Source: TMP-24 sp041397305
GTDB taxonomy: Bacteria > Pseudomonadota > Alphaproteobacteria > Rhodobacterales > Rhodobacteraceae
Direction: 5' to 3'
Assembly: GCA_041397305.1 (NCBI GenBank)
Contig: JAWKWX010000012.1
Coordinates: 1-64,000 of the forward strand
Length of the DNA: 64,000 bases
Below, one piece after another: positions 24,321 to 32,946 of the stretch. The notes beneath the pieces were generated by a model, which saw only the letters and a program-made list of their open reading frames with translations, was not told where the DNA came from and did not search any database. Made by a program: the position numbers and the translations under genes. How positions within the stretch are numbered: position 1 is the first letter of the stretch; every line of letters starts with the position of its first letter.

Positions 24321-24766
24321 CTAATGATCTGACAGAAGTTTGAGGTTGTAGTAGGCAACAGGTCCGGTCTTCTGGGACCCACCGACGAAGAGAAGAAACC
24401 CGTCGTCTCATCAAATTTTTGAATACGCCAGCCATGGTTCGCACGCTTGGTAGTCAGCCATGGGTCAGCGTTCCCGTAGCCTTCTCCGGGCGTTCCGCTC
24501 ACAATGATTACGTCCACCCAGCCATCAAACTCTGAAACGGCGCGCGCCAGATGTGTGGTCCGTTTCTTGTGACCAGGTAGAGTTTCCCACTCCGTCATTC
24601 CCGGCTCGGCTTTTGCCCATAGGTCAAGTCTCGGTGGCGCAGGAACCCATTGAACTTCAGCTTTCCAAAGCGTGATGCAAACCCCATCGGCTTTCTCCGC
24701 GCTCCAGTCCTGACGAGGATTGGGCACGTTGTAGCCAAGTGCATTGAAGGCTTCCACGTACTGCAT
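24321..24766 (-). pseudogene. Frame-interrupted hypothetical gene between sucC and sucD
   Basis: ATG 24766 follows GGGAGTGAAG and opens MQYVEAFNALGYNVPNPRQD... The frame stays protein-like through ..VDVIIVSGTPGEGYGNADPW.. to about 24410. From there the plausible continuation is in the +1 frame: DDGFLLFVGGSQKTGPVAYY.., ending in TAG at 24321-24323, 11 bases before sucD and its ribosome site. The original frame instead runs unstopped into sucD in the wrong phase. A single-base change near 24400 would restore about 148 residues. A+T-richer than neighbours; family unknown. Confidence 0.55.
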
Positions 24767-24800
24767 CTTCACTCCCGGGGTCCCGTCCCTTCGCGCCTTA

Positions 24801-24819
24801 AACGCTCCACTGGAGCGTT
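24801..24819 (-). terminator. Hairpin after sucC
   Basis: AACGCTCC and GGAGCGTT form a perfect 8-bp stem with a 3-base loop, 30 bases after the sucC stop, followed on the minus strand by TTTAAGG. It could partly terminate or protect the sucC transcript before the inserted small gene and sucD. The short T run suggests attenuation rather than full termination. Confidence 0.5.
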
Positions 24820-24848
24820 TTCCGGTGCTATTGGCACAGGCCAGGCTC

Positions 24849-26042
24849 TCACCCCCGCACCGCTTTCACGATCTTCTGCGCCGCATCGCTCAGGTTATCC
24901 CCGGCGATCACGTTCAGGCCGGATGTGGCGATGATCTCCTTGCCCTTCTCGACATTGGTGCCTTCAAGCCGCACGACCAGCGGCACTTTCAGGCCGACTT
25001 CCTTCACCGCGGCGATGATGCCTTCGGCGATGACGTCGCAGCGCATGATGCCGCCGAAGATGTTGACGAGGATGCCTTTGACGTTGGGGTCCGAGGTGAT
25101 GATCTTGAAGGCTTCGGTGACCTTTTCCTTCGTCGCGCCGCCGCCCACGTCGAGGAAGTTGGCGGGTTCGGCGCCGTAAAGCTTGATGATGTCCATCGTG
25201 GCCATGGCCAACCCTGCGCCGTTCACCATGCAGCCGATCTCGCCATCCAGCGCGATATAGTTCAGGTCGAACTTCGAAGCGGCGAGTTCCTTCGGGTCTT
25301 CCTCGGTCTCGTCCTTCAGCGCCAGGATGTCGGCGTGGCGGTAAAGCGCGTTGCCATCAAAGCCCATCTTGGCGTCAAGGCATTTGACCGCGCCGTCCTT
25401 GGTGACGACGAGGGGGTTGATCTCGAGCATCTCCATGTCTTTCTCGACGAAGAGCTTGTAGAGCGTGCGGATCAGCGCCACGCATTGCTTGACCTGCGCG
25501 CCTTCGAGTTTCAGCGCATAGGCGACGCGGCGGCCGTGGAAGTCCGACAGGCCCGTGGCCGGATCGACCGAGAAGGAGAGGATCTTTTCGGGGGTCGAAT
25601 GGGCGACCTCCTCGATGTCCATGCCGCCCTCGGTCGAGCAGACGAAGGAGATGCGGCTGGTCTGGCGATCCACCAGCAGCGCGAGGTAAAGTTCCCGCGC
25701 GATGTCGCTGCCATCCTCGATATAGATGCGGTTGACCTGCTTGCCAGAGGCGCCGGTCTGGTGCGTCACCAGCGTGCGGCCGAGCATCTTGCGGGCCTCG
25801 TTCGCGGCTTCCTCGACCGAGCGGGCGATACGCACGCCGCCCTTGTCGCCGGCCTCGGCCTCCTTGAAGCGGCCCTTGCCGCGGCCGCCTGCATGGATTT
25901 GCGATTTCACCACCCAGATCGGGCCGTCAAGCTCGCCCGCGGCGGTCTTGGCGTCCTCCGCCTTCAGAACCACGCGGCCGTCGGAAACGGGGGCGCCGTA
26001 GCTGCGCAGAAGCGCCTTGGCCTGATACTCATGGATGTTCAT
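24849..26042 (-). CDS. sucC: Succinyl-CoA synthetase (ADP-forming) beta subunit
   Basis: Beta subunit, 397 residues, with an N-terminal ATP-grasp domain (MNIHEYQAKALLRSYGAPV, VVKSQIHAGGRGKGRF) and the C-terminal CoA-ligase domain (DVGGGATKEKVTEAFKII, GIMRCDVIAEGI). Start at 26042 gives the family-standard MNIHEYQ. First gene of the TCA cluster running sucC, small gene, sucD, two broken frames, sucA, sucB, small genes, lpd. The region before it carries a pair of TGTGATCACA palindromes 109-140 bases upstream of the start, shared with the sdh operon. Confidence 0.98.
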   Translation of the reverse strand: MNIHEYQAKALLRSYGAPVSDGRVVLKAEDAKTAAGELDGPIWVVKSQIHAGGRGKGRFKEAEAGDKGGVRIARSVEEAANEARKMLGRTLVTHQTGASGKQVNRIYIEDGSDIARELYLALLVDRQTSRISFVCSTEGGMDIEEVAHSTPEKILSFSVDPATGLSDFHGRRVAYALKLEGAQVKQCVALIRTLYKLFVEKDMEMLEINPLVVTKDGAVKCLDAKMGFDGNALYRHADILALKDETEEDPKELAASKFDLNYIALDGEIGCMVNGAGLAMATMDIIKLYGAEPANFLDVGGGATKEKVTEAFKIITSDPNVKGILVNIFGGIMRCDVIAEGIIAAVKEVGLKVPLVVRLEGTNVEKGKEIIATSGLNVIAGDNLSDAAQKIVKAVRG

Positions 26043-26149
26043 GAAATTGGTCCCGTGCTGGTCATTCTTTCGCGCGTCATGGCATAGCGGGCGGGCCCCA
26101 CCAAATGATAAATGCATTTTTGTGCCGGATCGGCGCGAAAAAGCGCATT

Positions 26150-26182
26150 ATGTGATCACACGATAAAAAAGTGTGATCACAT
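26150..26182 (-). promoter_or_regulatory. Tandem TGTGATCACA palindromes before sucC
   Basis: Two perfect 10-bp palindromes TGTGATCACA at 26151-26160 and 26172-26181, exactly 21 bp apart (two DNA turns), with an A-rich spacer. Flanking bases extend the match between the two to 12-bp inverted arms (26150-26161, 26171-26182). The same pair with the same spacing lies before sdhC. Probable binding site of a dimeric regulator of TCA-cycle genes, its identity unknown. Confidence 0.8.
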
Positions 26183-26211
26183 TTGCCGTGCACGACTCGG
26201 CAGGCCGGAAA

Positions 26212-27441
26212 TCAGTTCAGATAAAGCGCCATCAAGAGGCTGTCGCCGTGAAGCATCCGCTCGAATCCGGCCCAGCTTTCGCCGGTGACCAGCGGCCCCT
26301 TTTCCAGATAGGGCAGCGCATCGGCCCCCTGGACCCAGCCGATGAAATCCACGGGGCGCGGGTCGGTGAAGAGCTTGCCGATGTTCACTCCGGCCTCCGG
26401 TCCGAGGCGCCAGTAAGGCACGAGCTTCTCCCCCTTGAGGAGCGCCTCGGCGTCTGCGAGCACCGCCAGCCAGCGATCGCCGGTACCTTGCGGCAGCTCG
26501 AGCCCGAGCGCGGCCTTCTGCCGGTCGTTGGGCAGCCATTCCCTGTCGTCGTCGGTCTCAAGCGCCACCGCCTGCCAGAAACGGCGGTTGTCGGCGATCA
26601 TCGCCAGGAAATGGTCGCGTGCCGACCGAAGCCTGTCTCGGTCCGGTTCCTGCCGCAGCGCCCAGAAAAGCGGCGCGACACTGTCGATCGTCGTGCCGAA
26701 ATCGGTCAGGAAATCGTAGTCTTCGGGGTCTGGCGGCGGCAGCGGGCTGAGGTTCGCGAAGGCGGCTTGGCTTTCCATCACGCGCCGGTAGCCTGCGGTC
26801 GGGTCATAGGCGAGGATCACGTCGGTGACGCCGCCGAGAAGGTGGGTATAGGCGCGGAGCCAGTGCGCGTCGGCCGCATCGAAGCGCACGGTGGGGATCG
26901 GGGCCGCCGGATCGCGTTCGGACCAGCGCCAGCCGAGAAGTTCCGGGCCAAGGATTTCGTAAAGACTTTCCTCGGGCGCGCGGGTGCCGTTGCCGTCGAT
27001 ATCGAACCAGAGATCGCCGAGCGCGATCTCGATCCCGAAATCCGCGTCGGGCGGCAGGCCGTCGAGCGGCTCCCGCGCCGCATCCAGCCCGACATTCGCG
27101 GCCATCAGGAGGTCGGCCATCGCCTCGGGGCGCGGCGGTCCGTCACGGCGCGGGGCCCGAAGCGCGAGGCGGGCAAAGGGAATGACGCCCGAGGCATCAT
27201 AAAGCCCGTCGCGCGCCTGGGCCTGAAGCGCGGTTTCCACGACATGAAGGAACCGGACCCCGGCGAGCGCGAAAGTTTCTTCGGGCGTGGGCGCGGCCAG
27301 GGCCGACAGCCGCGCCTCGGTCGCGGCGAGGCCGGTCGCGCCGATTTCCTGCGACAGCGACAGATCGGCGCGGGCGGGGCTGGCAGCTGCAAGTGTCGCG
27401 GCAAGGGCGACAGACAGGATCGTCGATTGTGCAAGGCGCAT
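26212..27441 (-). CDS. Exported hypothetical protein
   Basis: A 409-residue protein with a signal peptide (MRLAQSTILSVALAATLAAA, cleavage near ASPARA). The mature protein contains a calcium-loop-like DIDGNGTRAPEE at about residue 175 and many aromatic-rich blocks (ELLGWRWSERDP, FRRFWQAV-like). Homologues in Rhodobacteraceae are unannotated; no enzyme motif is visible. AAAAGGAG precedes ATG 27441. A frame open further upstream lacks a signal peptide and was rejected. Its stop lies about 30 bases before the sucC control region on the same strand, so read-through into sucC is possible. Confidence 0.75.
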   Translation of the reverse strand: MRLAQSTILSVALAATLAAASPARADLSLSQEIGATGLAATEARLSALAAPTPEETFALAGVRFLHVVETALQAQARDGLYDASGVIPFARLALRAPRRDGPPRPEAMADLLMAANVGLDAAREPLDGLPPDADFGIEIALGDLWFDIDGNGTRAPEESLYEILGPELLGWRWSERDPAAPIPTVRFDAADAHWLRAYTHLLGGVTDVILAYDPTAGYRRVMESQAAFANLSPLPPPDPEDYDFLTDFGTTIDSVAPLFWALRQEPDRDRLRSARDHFLAMIADNRRFWQAVALETDDDREWLPNDRQKAALGLELPQGTGDRWLAVLADAEALLKGEKLVPYWRLGPEAGVNIGKLFTDPRPVDFIGWVQGADALPYLEKGPLVTGESWAGFERMLHGDSLLMALYLN

Positions 27442-27545
27442 GACCATCTCCTTTTCGGGGCGATAGTTGCCCAAGGCACAGGCCCGGATCAATGGCAGCG
27501 GGGGTCGGGTATTCCGGACCTTGCGGAGAAACCCCTCGGGCACCT

Positions 27546-27564
27546 CGTGCCCCGCCGGGGCACG
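27546..27564. terminator. GC-rich hairpin after pepT
   Basis: CGTGCCCC (27546-27553) and GGGGCACG (27557-27564) form a perfect 8-bp stem with a 3-base loop between pepT and the exported-protein gene. No T tract follows on the minus strand, so its role as terminator is uncertain. Confidence 0.4.
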
Positions 27565-27599
27565 GGGCCTGCGCGAAGGGCTCGCCGGGCCCCCGTCTC

Positions 27600-28844
27600 T
27601 CAGCCGGCCTTGCCGGCAGCCCGGGCCGCCAGCCCCAGGCAGAGCCGGGTGGCAAGCGCCATGTCCTGAACGGAAATCCATTCCAGCGGTCCGTGAATCT
27701 CCTGCATCCCGGTGAAGAGATTGGGGCAGGGGACCCCCATCTCGGTCAGGCGAGAGCCATCGGTACCGCCGCGGATCGGCACGGACACCGGCTCGATCCC
27801 GAGGTCGCGGCAGGCGTCGCGGGCAAGGTCGACCGGCGTCATGTCACTCTCCAGCCAGTAGCGCATGTTGCGGTACTGGGGCCTGATCTCGACCTCGATC
27901 TTCGCGCGCGGCTCGCCCGCCTGGACGGCGGCGCAGACTTGCCTTAGCAGATCGCCCTTGGCGGCGAGCCCCTCGAGTTCGAAATCGCGCAGGATGAACT
28001 TCAAAACCATCTCGGAAGAGCCGCCGGTCATGTTGGTGGCATGGATGAAGCCCTCGATCCCGTCCGTGACCTCGGGCGTCATCGTCGCCTGCGGCAGGGT
28101 CTGGACGATCTTGGCCGCAAGGTGGATCGCGTTCACCATCTTGCCCTTGGCAAGGCCGGGATGGATCGAGACGCCGGTGATCGTGACCGTGGCGCCATCG
28201 GCCGAGAAGCTTTCATATTCGATCTCGCCCGCCTTTCCGCCGTCGAACGTATAGGCGAAATCGGCGCCGAGGTCGGCGGGCAGGCGCTTGTCGACGCCCC
28301 GGCCGACTTCTTCGTCCGGCGTGAACGCTATGCGCAAGGTGGGCCGGGGCGCGCCGGGGTTCGACAGAAGATGGCGCGCGGCGGTCATGATCACCGCGAC
28401 CCCCGCCTTGTCGTCGGCGCCAAGAAGCGTGGTGCCCGAGGCGGTGATGATATCCTCGCCGACCTTGTCCGCGAGATGCGGCGAGGTTTCAGGGCTCAGC
28501 ACCAGATCGGGATTGTCAGGAAAGGTGATGGCGCCGCCATTGTAGCGGCGGATCACGCGGGGTTTCACGCCCGTGGCGTTGTATTGCGGGGCGGTGTCGA
28601 CATGGGCGAGGAAGCCGATGGTCGGCCCGGGGGCGGTGCCGGGGATGGTGGCGAGCACCGCGCCATAGTCGGTGATGCGCACGTCCTTCGCGCCGATCTC
28701 TGTCAGTTCGCGCTCCAGTAGGCGGGCCATGTCGAGCTGGATCGCCGTCGAGGGCGATGTGGGGCTGTCATCGTCGCTCTGGCTGTCGATGGCGCAATAG
28801 CGGGTCAGGCGGTCTTCGAGTTCGGCGTCGAATTGGGTGGTCAT
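27600..28844 (-). CDS. pepT: Peptidase T (tripeptide aminopeptidase)
   Basis: A 414-residue M20-family dizinc aminopeptidase that releases the N-terminal residue of tripeptides in the cytoplasm. The metal and catalytic motifs are present in order: TIGFLAHVDTAP, LLGADDKAGVAVI, the catalytic Glu pair in FTPDEEVGRG, and the late PIRGGTDGSRLTEMGVPCPN and HGPLEW segments. Length and motif order match PepT rather than the carboxypeptidase G2-like M20 members. Single gene, with a GC-rich hairpin downstream. Confidence 0.95.
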   Translation of the reverse strand: MTTQFDAELEDRLTRYCAIDSQSDDDSPTSPSTAIQLDMARLLERELTEIGAKDVRITDYGAVLATIPGTAPGPTIGFLAHVDTAPQYNATGVKPRVIRRYNGGAITFPDNPDLVLSPETSPHLADKVGEDIITASGTTLLGADDKAGVAVIMTAARHLLSNPGAPRPTLRIAFTPDEEVGRGVDKRLPADLGADFAYTFDGGKAGEIEYESFSADGATVTITGVSIHPGLAKGKMVNAIHLAAKIVQTLPQATMTPEVTDGIEGFIHATNMTGGSSEMVLKFILRDFELEGLAAKGDLLRQVCAAVQAGEPRAKIEVEIRPQYRNMRYWLESDMTPVDLARDACRDLGIEPVSVPIRGGTDGSRLTEMGVPCPNLFTGMQEIHGPLEWISVQDMALATRLCLGLAARAAGKAG

Positions 28845-28910
28845 GGCGGGCTCCTTCGGTCGCGCGGATGAGGCGCGGCGGGACGGCCGGTGTCAAGACC
28901 GCAGCGCCGG

Positions 28911-29579
28911 TCAGCGCGGCAGGGCGCGGAACAGGACCTGCCCGCGCGGCAGGCGGTCGGGAAGACGGGTCAGCGCGAAGCCCGCCGCCCGGGCATGGGC
29001 CTCGACCGTCGCCAATGGCAGATGCCAGGGGGCGCGGTCGGGGTGGGTAACGACGCCATCGGGCTGGCGGTGTGGTCCGTCCGCGCCGGTCTCCGGCGCA
29101 AGGAAGATGGTGAAGAGCAGACGGTTCAGCGCCGGGAAGGCTGCGCGGATGCGGGAAAGGCCGAGGGCGAGCATGGCGTCGGGAAGGTGGGTAAAGACGG
29201 CGAAGGCGATCGCATAATCGATGGTGCCGGGCACGCCCGGAAAGGCAAACCCGCCATCCTCGATCAACTGCTGCGGGGGAAGGCGGTCCTTTGCCTCGAG
29301 TTCCAGCTCATGGCCCCTTTGCATGAGCGCGCCGGACAGATCGGTGCCCCAATAGTGGCCGGGATCGAGGAAGGGCACGGCGCGGGAGCCGAGACGCAGG
29401 CTGCCGCAGCCGATGTCGAGGAGCCGGTGGCGGGGCTCCAGCCCCTCGCGCCTCAGGATCGCCAGCTGCAGCCGCCCGGTTTCGTCCCAGCGCCCGCCGA
29501 CGATATCGCGATGACGGCCGCGTGCGAGCGCGTCGTCATAAAAGCCGGGGGCATGGTAGGGGGAAGGAGGGCGGGTCAT
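28911..29579 (-). CDS. Class I SAM-dependent methyltransferase
   Basis: A 222-residue methyltransferase with the SAM-binding motif I HRLLDIGCGSLRLGSRAVP near residue 50, motif II-like YWGTDLSGALMQ and a later IDYAIAFAVFTHLP. The opening HAPGFYDDALARGRHRDIVGGRWDE and the G-rich motif resemble small Rhodobacteraceae methyltransferases of unknown substrate. The start at 29579 is 43 bases after the mdh stop on the same strand, so it may be co-transcribed with mdh. A frame extending to 29795 overlaps mdh and is rejected. Substrate unknown. Confidence 0.82.
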   Translation of the reverse strand: MTRPPSPYHAPGFYDDALARGRHRDIVGGRWDETGRLQLAILRREGLEPRHRLLDIGCGSLRLGSRAVPFLDPGHYWGTDLSGALMQRGHELELEAKDRLPPQQLIEDGGFAFPGVPGTIDYAIAFAVFTHLPDAMLALGLSRIRAAFPALNRLLFTIFLAPETGADGPHRQPDGVVTHPDRAPWHLPLATVEAHARAAGFALTRLPDRLPRGQVLFRALPR

Positions 29580-29622
29580 GGCTGGCGGGACGGGCCGGGC
29601 GGCCCATCCCGCGGATCTTCGC

Positions 29623-30585
29623 TCAGGCGAGCGTCGGGTCGATGCCCTTGCAGGCGGCGACAAGGCCTTTGACCGCGTCGACCGACTTGTCGAACATCGC
29701 CTGTTCCTCGGCGTTGAGGGTGATGTTGACGATCCGCTCGACCCCGTTCGCGCCAAGGATCGTGGGAACGCCCACATACAGCCCGTCAAGCCCATAGGCG
29801 CCTTTCACGTAAGCCGCACAGGGCAGAAGGCGCTTCTGGTCCTTGAGATAGGCTTCCGCCATCTCGATCGCCGAGGCGGCGGGGGCGTAGAAGGCCGAGC
29901 CGGTCTTCAGGAGGCCCACGATCTCGGCCCCGCCGTCGCGGGTGCGCTGGACGATGGCGTCGAGCTTCTCTTGCGTGGTCCAGCCCATTTTCACCAGATC
30001 CGGCAGCGGGATGCCAGCGACGGTGGAATAACGGGTCAGGGGCACCATCGTGTCGCCATGGCCGCCAAGGACGAAGGCGGTGACGTCGCGCATGGAGACG
30101 CCGAATTCCTCCGACAGGAAATGCCGGAAGCGGCCCGAGTCGAGAACACCCGCCATGCCGACCACCTTGTGATGCGGCAGGCCGGAGAATTCACGCAGCG
30201 CCCAGACCATCGCATCGAGCGGGTTGGTGATGCAGATGACGAAAGCGTTCGGCGCGTGGGCCTTGATGCCTTCGCCCACGGATTTCATGACCTTGAGGTT
30301 GATGCCCAGCAGGTCATCCCGGCTCATGCCGGGCTTGCGCGGCACACCGGCGGTCACGATGCAGACGTCCGCACCCGCGATGCCCGCGTAATCGTTGGCG
30401 CCCTTCAGGTCGGCGTCGAACTTCTCGACCGGGCCCGATTGCGCGATATCGAGCGCCTTGCCCTGGGGCGTGCCTTCCGCGATGTCGAAGAGGACGATGT
30501 CCCCCAGCTCCTTGATCGCCGCGAGATGGGCGAGCGTGCCGCCGATCTGACCTGCGCCGATAAGCGCGATCTTCGCTCTGGCCAT
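29623..30585 (-). CDS. mdh: Malate dehydrogenase, LDH-like
   Basis: A 320-residue NAD-dependent malate dehydrogenase of the LDH-like group. NAD motif IALIGAGQIGGTLAHLAA; substrate loop ITAGVPRKPGMSRDDLLGIN with catalytic Arg residues; active-site His in GGHGDTMVPLTRYS; and VICITNPLDAMVW. Length and sequence match alphaproteobacterial Mdh. It converts malate, including that from the ethylmalonyl-CoA pathway, to oxaloacetate. GCGGAGGACATC precedes ATG 30585. The gene is divergent from a TauE/SafE permease gene 159 bases away. No TGTGATCACA site was seen here. Confidence 0.98.
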   Translation of the reverse strand: MARAKIALIGAGQIGGTLAHLAAIKELGDIVLFDIAEGTPQGKALDIAQSGPVEKFDADLKGANDYAGIAGADVCIVTAGVPRKPGMSRDDLLGINLKVMKSVGEGIKAHAPNAFVICITNPLDAMVWALREFSGLPHHKVVGMAGVLDSGRFRHFLSEEFGVSMRDVTAFVLGGHGDTMVPLTRYSTVAGIPLPDLVKMGWTTQEKLDAIVQRTRDGGAEIVGLLKTGSAFYAPAASAIEMAEAYLKDQKRLLPCAAYVKGAYGLDGLYVGVPTILGANGVERIVNITLNAEEQAMFDKSVDAVKGLVAACKGIDPTLA

Positions 30586-30744
30586 GATGTCCTCCGCCTG
30601 TGGGATTTGAGGGAAATGTCGCGGGCAGGACTAAAGGGTTCGCTTTCGGCGCGCAAGCCCGCTGCAGTGCGGCAAGGACATAACAGGGGCCTTTCGCGCG
30701 CGGGGCAGGTGCGATAGCGCTAGCGGCGGCAAGGGGGAGGGATC

Positions 30745-31497
30745 ATGTCCGCCGATCCGCTGTTCTGGATGCTCGCGACGCTTGCGGCGATTCTTGTCGG
30801 CATGGGCAAGGGTGGCCTGCCGATCGTCGGCATGCTTGCCGTGCCGGTCATGGCGCTGGCGATCCCGCCGGTGACGGCGACGGCGCTTCTGGCGCCGGTC
30901 TTCGTGGTTTCGGACATGTTCGGGCTTTATTCCTATCGCCACCAGTTCGACCGCCGCGTCGTGGCGATCATGGCGGTGGGCGCGACCCTTGGCGTGGCGC
31001 TTGGCTGGCTGACGGCGGCGCGGGTGCCGGACTGGGCCGTGACCGGCGCGGTCGGGGTGATCGGGCTCTCGTTCGCGTTTCGGCTGGTCCTGGCGCGCAG
31101 GGCGGCGGAAGCGCGCCGGGCGGATGCGGGACGCGGGGTTTTCTGGGGCGTTGTGACCGGGTTCACGAGCTTTGTCGCGCATGCGGGCGCGCCGCCCTTT
31201 CAGGTCTATGTGCTGCCGCTGCGCCTGCCGAAGGCCCTCTTCGCGGGCACCAATACGGTGTTCTTCACCTATCTCAACCTGATCAAGCTGGTGCCCTACT
31301 GGGCGCTGGGCCAGTTCAACCCCGGCAATCTGAAGGTGGCGGCGGTGCTGGCGATCCCGGCGGCGCTTGCGGTTTTCGCGGGCGTGCGGCTGGTGAAGGT
31401 CGTTCCGGACCTGCTTTTCTTCCGGCTGGTGACCGCCGCGCTCGCGCTCATTTCGGTCAAGCTGATCTTCGATGGCCTCGCTGGGGCGCTCGGCTAG
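30745..31497 (+). CDS. TauE/SafE-family sulfite/anion exporter
   Basis: A 250-residue integral membrane protein with about eight hydrophobic segments and two TauE/SafE repeats. The first starts ILVGMGKGGLPIVGMLAVPVM and the second GFTSFVAHAGAPPFQVYVLP. Family members export sulfite, sulfoacetate or other small anions. AAGGGGGAGG precedes ATG 30745. It is divergent from mdh and its stop overlaps the convergent small exported-protein gene by four bases. Substrate cannot be set from sequence. Another TauE protein is encoded at 57621-58535, but they differ in context. Confidence 0.88.
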   Translation: MSADPLFWMLATLAAILVGMGKGGLPIVGMLAVPVMALAIPPVTATALLAPVFVVSDMFGLYSYRHQFDRRVVAIMAVGATLGVALGWLTAARVPDWAVTGAVGVIGLSFAFRLVLARRAAEARRADAGRGVFWGVVTGFTSFVAHAGAPPFQVYVLPLRLPKALFAGTNTVFFTYLNLIKLVPYWALGQFNPGNLKVAAVLAIPAALAVFAGVRLVKVVPDLLFFRLVTAALALISVKLIFDGLAGALG

Positions 31498-31811
31498 GCC
31501 GGGCTGCCCGCCGGGGTCGCGGGCGCGTCGATCCGTTCGAAATTCTGCCCCGATGCCAGAAGGCAGGTCCGTCCGTCGGCAAGCGTGACGAGGATGGTCC
31601 AGGTGCCGGTCTCGACCGAGGCGTAGGTTTCGATCACCGCCGCATTGGCGGCGAGCCCCAGGGTTTGCAGGCTTTCGCCGAACCGGTCCGCCAGCTGCGC
31701 GACGACAGTTTCACGGGGTCCGCACTGTCGGGCCTGCTGGCCATGGGCGTGGTCGGCGGCGAGGATGAGCCCGCCGAAGCCGAGGGAAAGGGCGAAAAGC
31801 TTGGCTTGCAT
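31494..31811 (-). CDS. Exported hypothetical protein, Rhodobacteraceae type
   Basis: A 105-residue protein with a signal peptide (MQAKLFALSLGFGGLILAAD..) and a mature domain containing QCGPRETVVAQLADRFGESL, ETYASVETGTWTILVTLADG and RTCLLASGQNF. The pattern is a short domain with two Cys that probably form a disulfide. Proteins of this type are common in Rhodobacterales and unannotated. Stop overlaps that of the convergent permease gene. The start lies 215 bases from mcl2, in a shared divergent region. Function unknown. Confidence 0.75.
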   Translation of the reverse strand: MQAKLFALSLGFGGLILAADHAHGQQARQCGPRETVVAQLADRFGESLQTLGLAANAAVIETYASVETGTWTILVTLADGRTCLLASGQNFERIDAPATPAGSPA

Positions 31812-32026
31812 GGCATCTGTCCGCTTCGGGGGGGCGCGAAGGCTCCGGTGATGGGCAAAGCCTGCGCCCGACGCGGGAAAAATCGGTTAACGTGCGGTGC
31901 GCCCGGTCGGCCGCGGGCATGGACCTCGCAATGCGGGCGCAGAAAGTTCTGCACTGCGGCAAGTCCGGCCTTGCCAAAACGTCCAGGAATATGGTCCCTG
32001 ACGAAAGAATATTGCGAGGAGCCTTC

Positions 32027-32905
32027 ATGATTCCGCCCCAGCCTGCGGCAAATCCCCCGGCCGATGCGCCGCGCCCCTATCGCTCGGTCCTCTATATCCC
32101 CGGCGCCAACGAACGCGCGCTTGACAAGGCGGCGACACTGGCCTGCGACGCAATCATCTTCGATCTGGAAGATGCGGTGGCGCCTGAGGGAAAACCCGTT
32201 GCGCGGGCGATGGTGGCCGAAAAGCTGCGCTCGGTCGATTACGGGCGGCGGGCGCGGATCGTCAGGATCAACGCCCTCGACACTGCCTGGGGCCGCGACG
32301 ATTGCCTGGCCTTCGCCGACGTGACCTGCGACGCGATCCTTGTTCCGAAGGTCTCGCGCCCCGAACATGTCGAGGCGGTCGCGGTGCTGGTGCCCGACAG
32401 GCCGCTCTGGGCGATGATGGAAACCGCGGTCGTTGCCTGGCACGCGGCCGATATCGCCGCCCATCCGCGCATCCAGGGCTTTGTCGTCGGCACCAACGAC
32501 CTCGCCAAGGACATTGGCGCGCGCTACCGGCCGGACCGCGAGCCGCTGCTGACCGCGATTTCCATGTGCCTTCTGGCGGGCAAGGCCTACGGCCGCATCG
32601 TGATCGACGGGGTCTACAATGCCTTCAAGGATGATGAGGGTCTCAGGCGCGAATGCGATCAGGGCCGCGACATGGGCTTCGATGGCAAGACGCTGATCCA
32701 CCCCGCCCAGATCGCCATCGCCAACGAGATATTTGCCCCGTCCGAGGCCGAGATCGACCTCGCCCGCCGTCAGATCGCCGCCTATGCCGAGGCCGAGAAG
32801 GCAAGGAAGGGCGTGGCGGTTGTCGATGGCAAGATCGTCGAGAAGCTGCATGTGGTGGCGGCGGGGCGGACACTCGCCAAGGCAGAAGCCCTTGCGGCGC
32901 TGTAG
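32027..32905 (+). CDS. mcl2: (3S)-malyl-CoA thioesterase, CitE/HpcH-like
   Basis: A 292-residue protein of the HpcH/HpaI-CitE family: RSVLYIPGANERALDKAATL, IIFDLEDAVAPEGK with the metal-binding Asp/Glu set, ILVPKVSRPEHVEAV, GTNDLAKDIGARY and GKTLIHPAQIAIAN. Its place next to mch and the sdh operon matches the Rhodobacter sphaeroides arrangement, in which Mcl2 is the (3S)-malyl-CoA thioesterase that releases malate in the ethylmalonyl-CoA pathway. GCGAGGAGCC sets the start at 32027 over an in-frame ATG at 31892. Family members also include lyases, so the exact reaction relies on synteny. Confidence 0.85.
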   Translation: MIPPQPAANPPADAPRPYRSVLYIPGANERALDKAATLACDAIIFDLEDAVAPEGKPVARAMVAEKLRSVDYGRRARIVRINALDTAWGRDDCLAFADVTCDAILVPKVSRPEHVEAVAVLVPDRPLWAMMETAVVAWHAADIAAHPRIQGFVVGTNDLAKDIGARYRPDREPLLTAISMCLLAGKAYGRIVIDGVYNAFKDDEGLRRECDQGRDMGFDGKTLIHPAQIAIANEIFAPSEAEIDLARRQIAAYAEAEKARKGVAVVDGKIVEKLHVVAAGRTLAKAEALAAL

Positions 32906-32946
32906 CCGATGGGTAGTGTGAAGGCCATTCACATTCGGAGGAACCC

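Noticed and set aside
22644..24766. General poor sequence quality as the cause of the broken suc-cluster genes
   Set aside because: All other genes in the window read through without interruption, so a general error rate does not explain three breaks in about 2 kb; a local error in A+T-rich sequence remains possible and is noted in the findings.
26150..26182. TGTGATCACA read as a CRP/FNR-type site
   Set aside because: CRP/FNR sites have a six-base spacer between TGTGA and TCACA; here the half sites abut.
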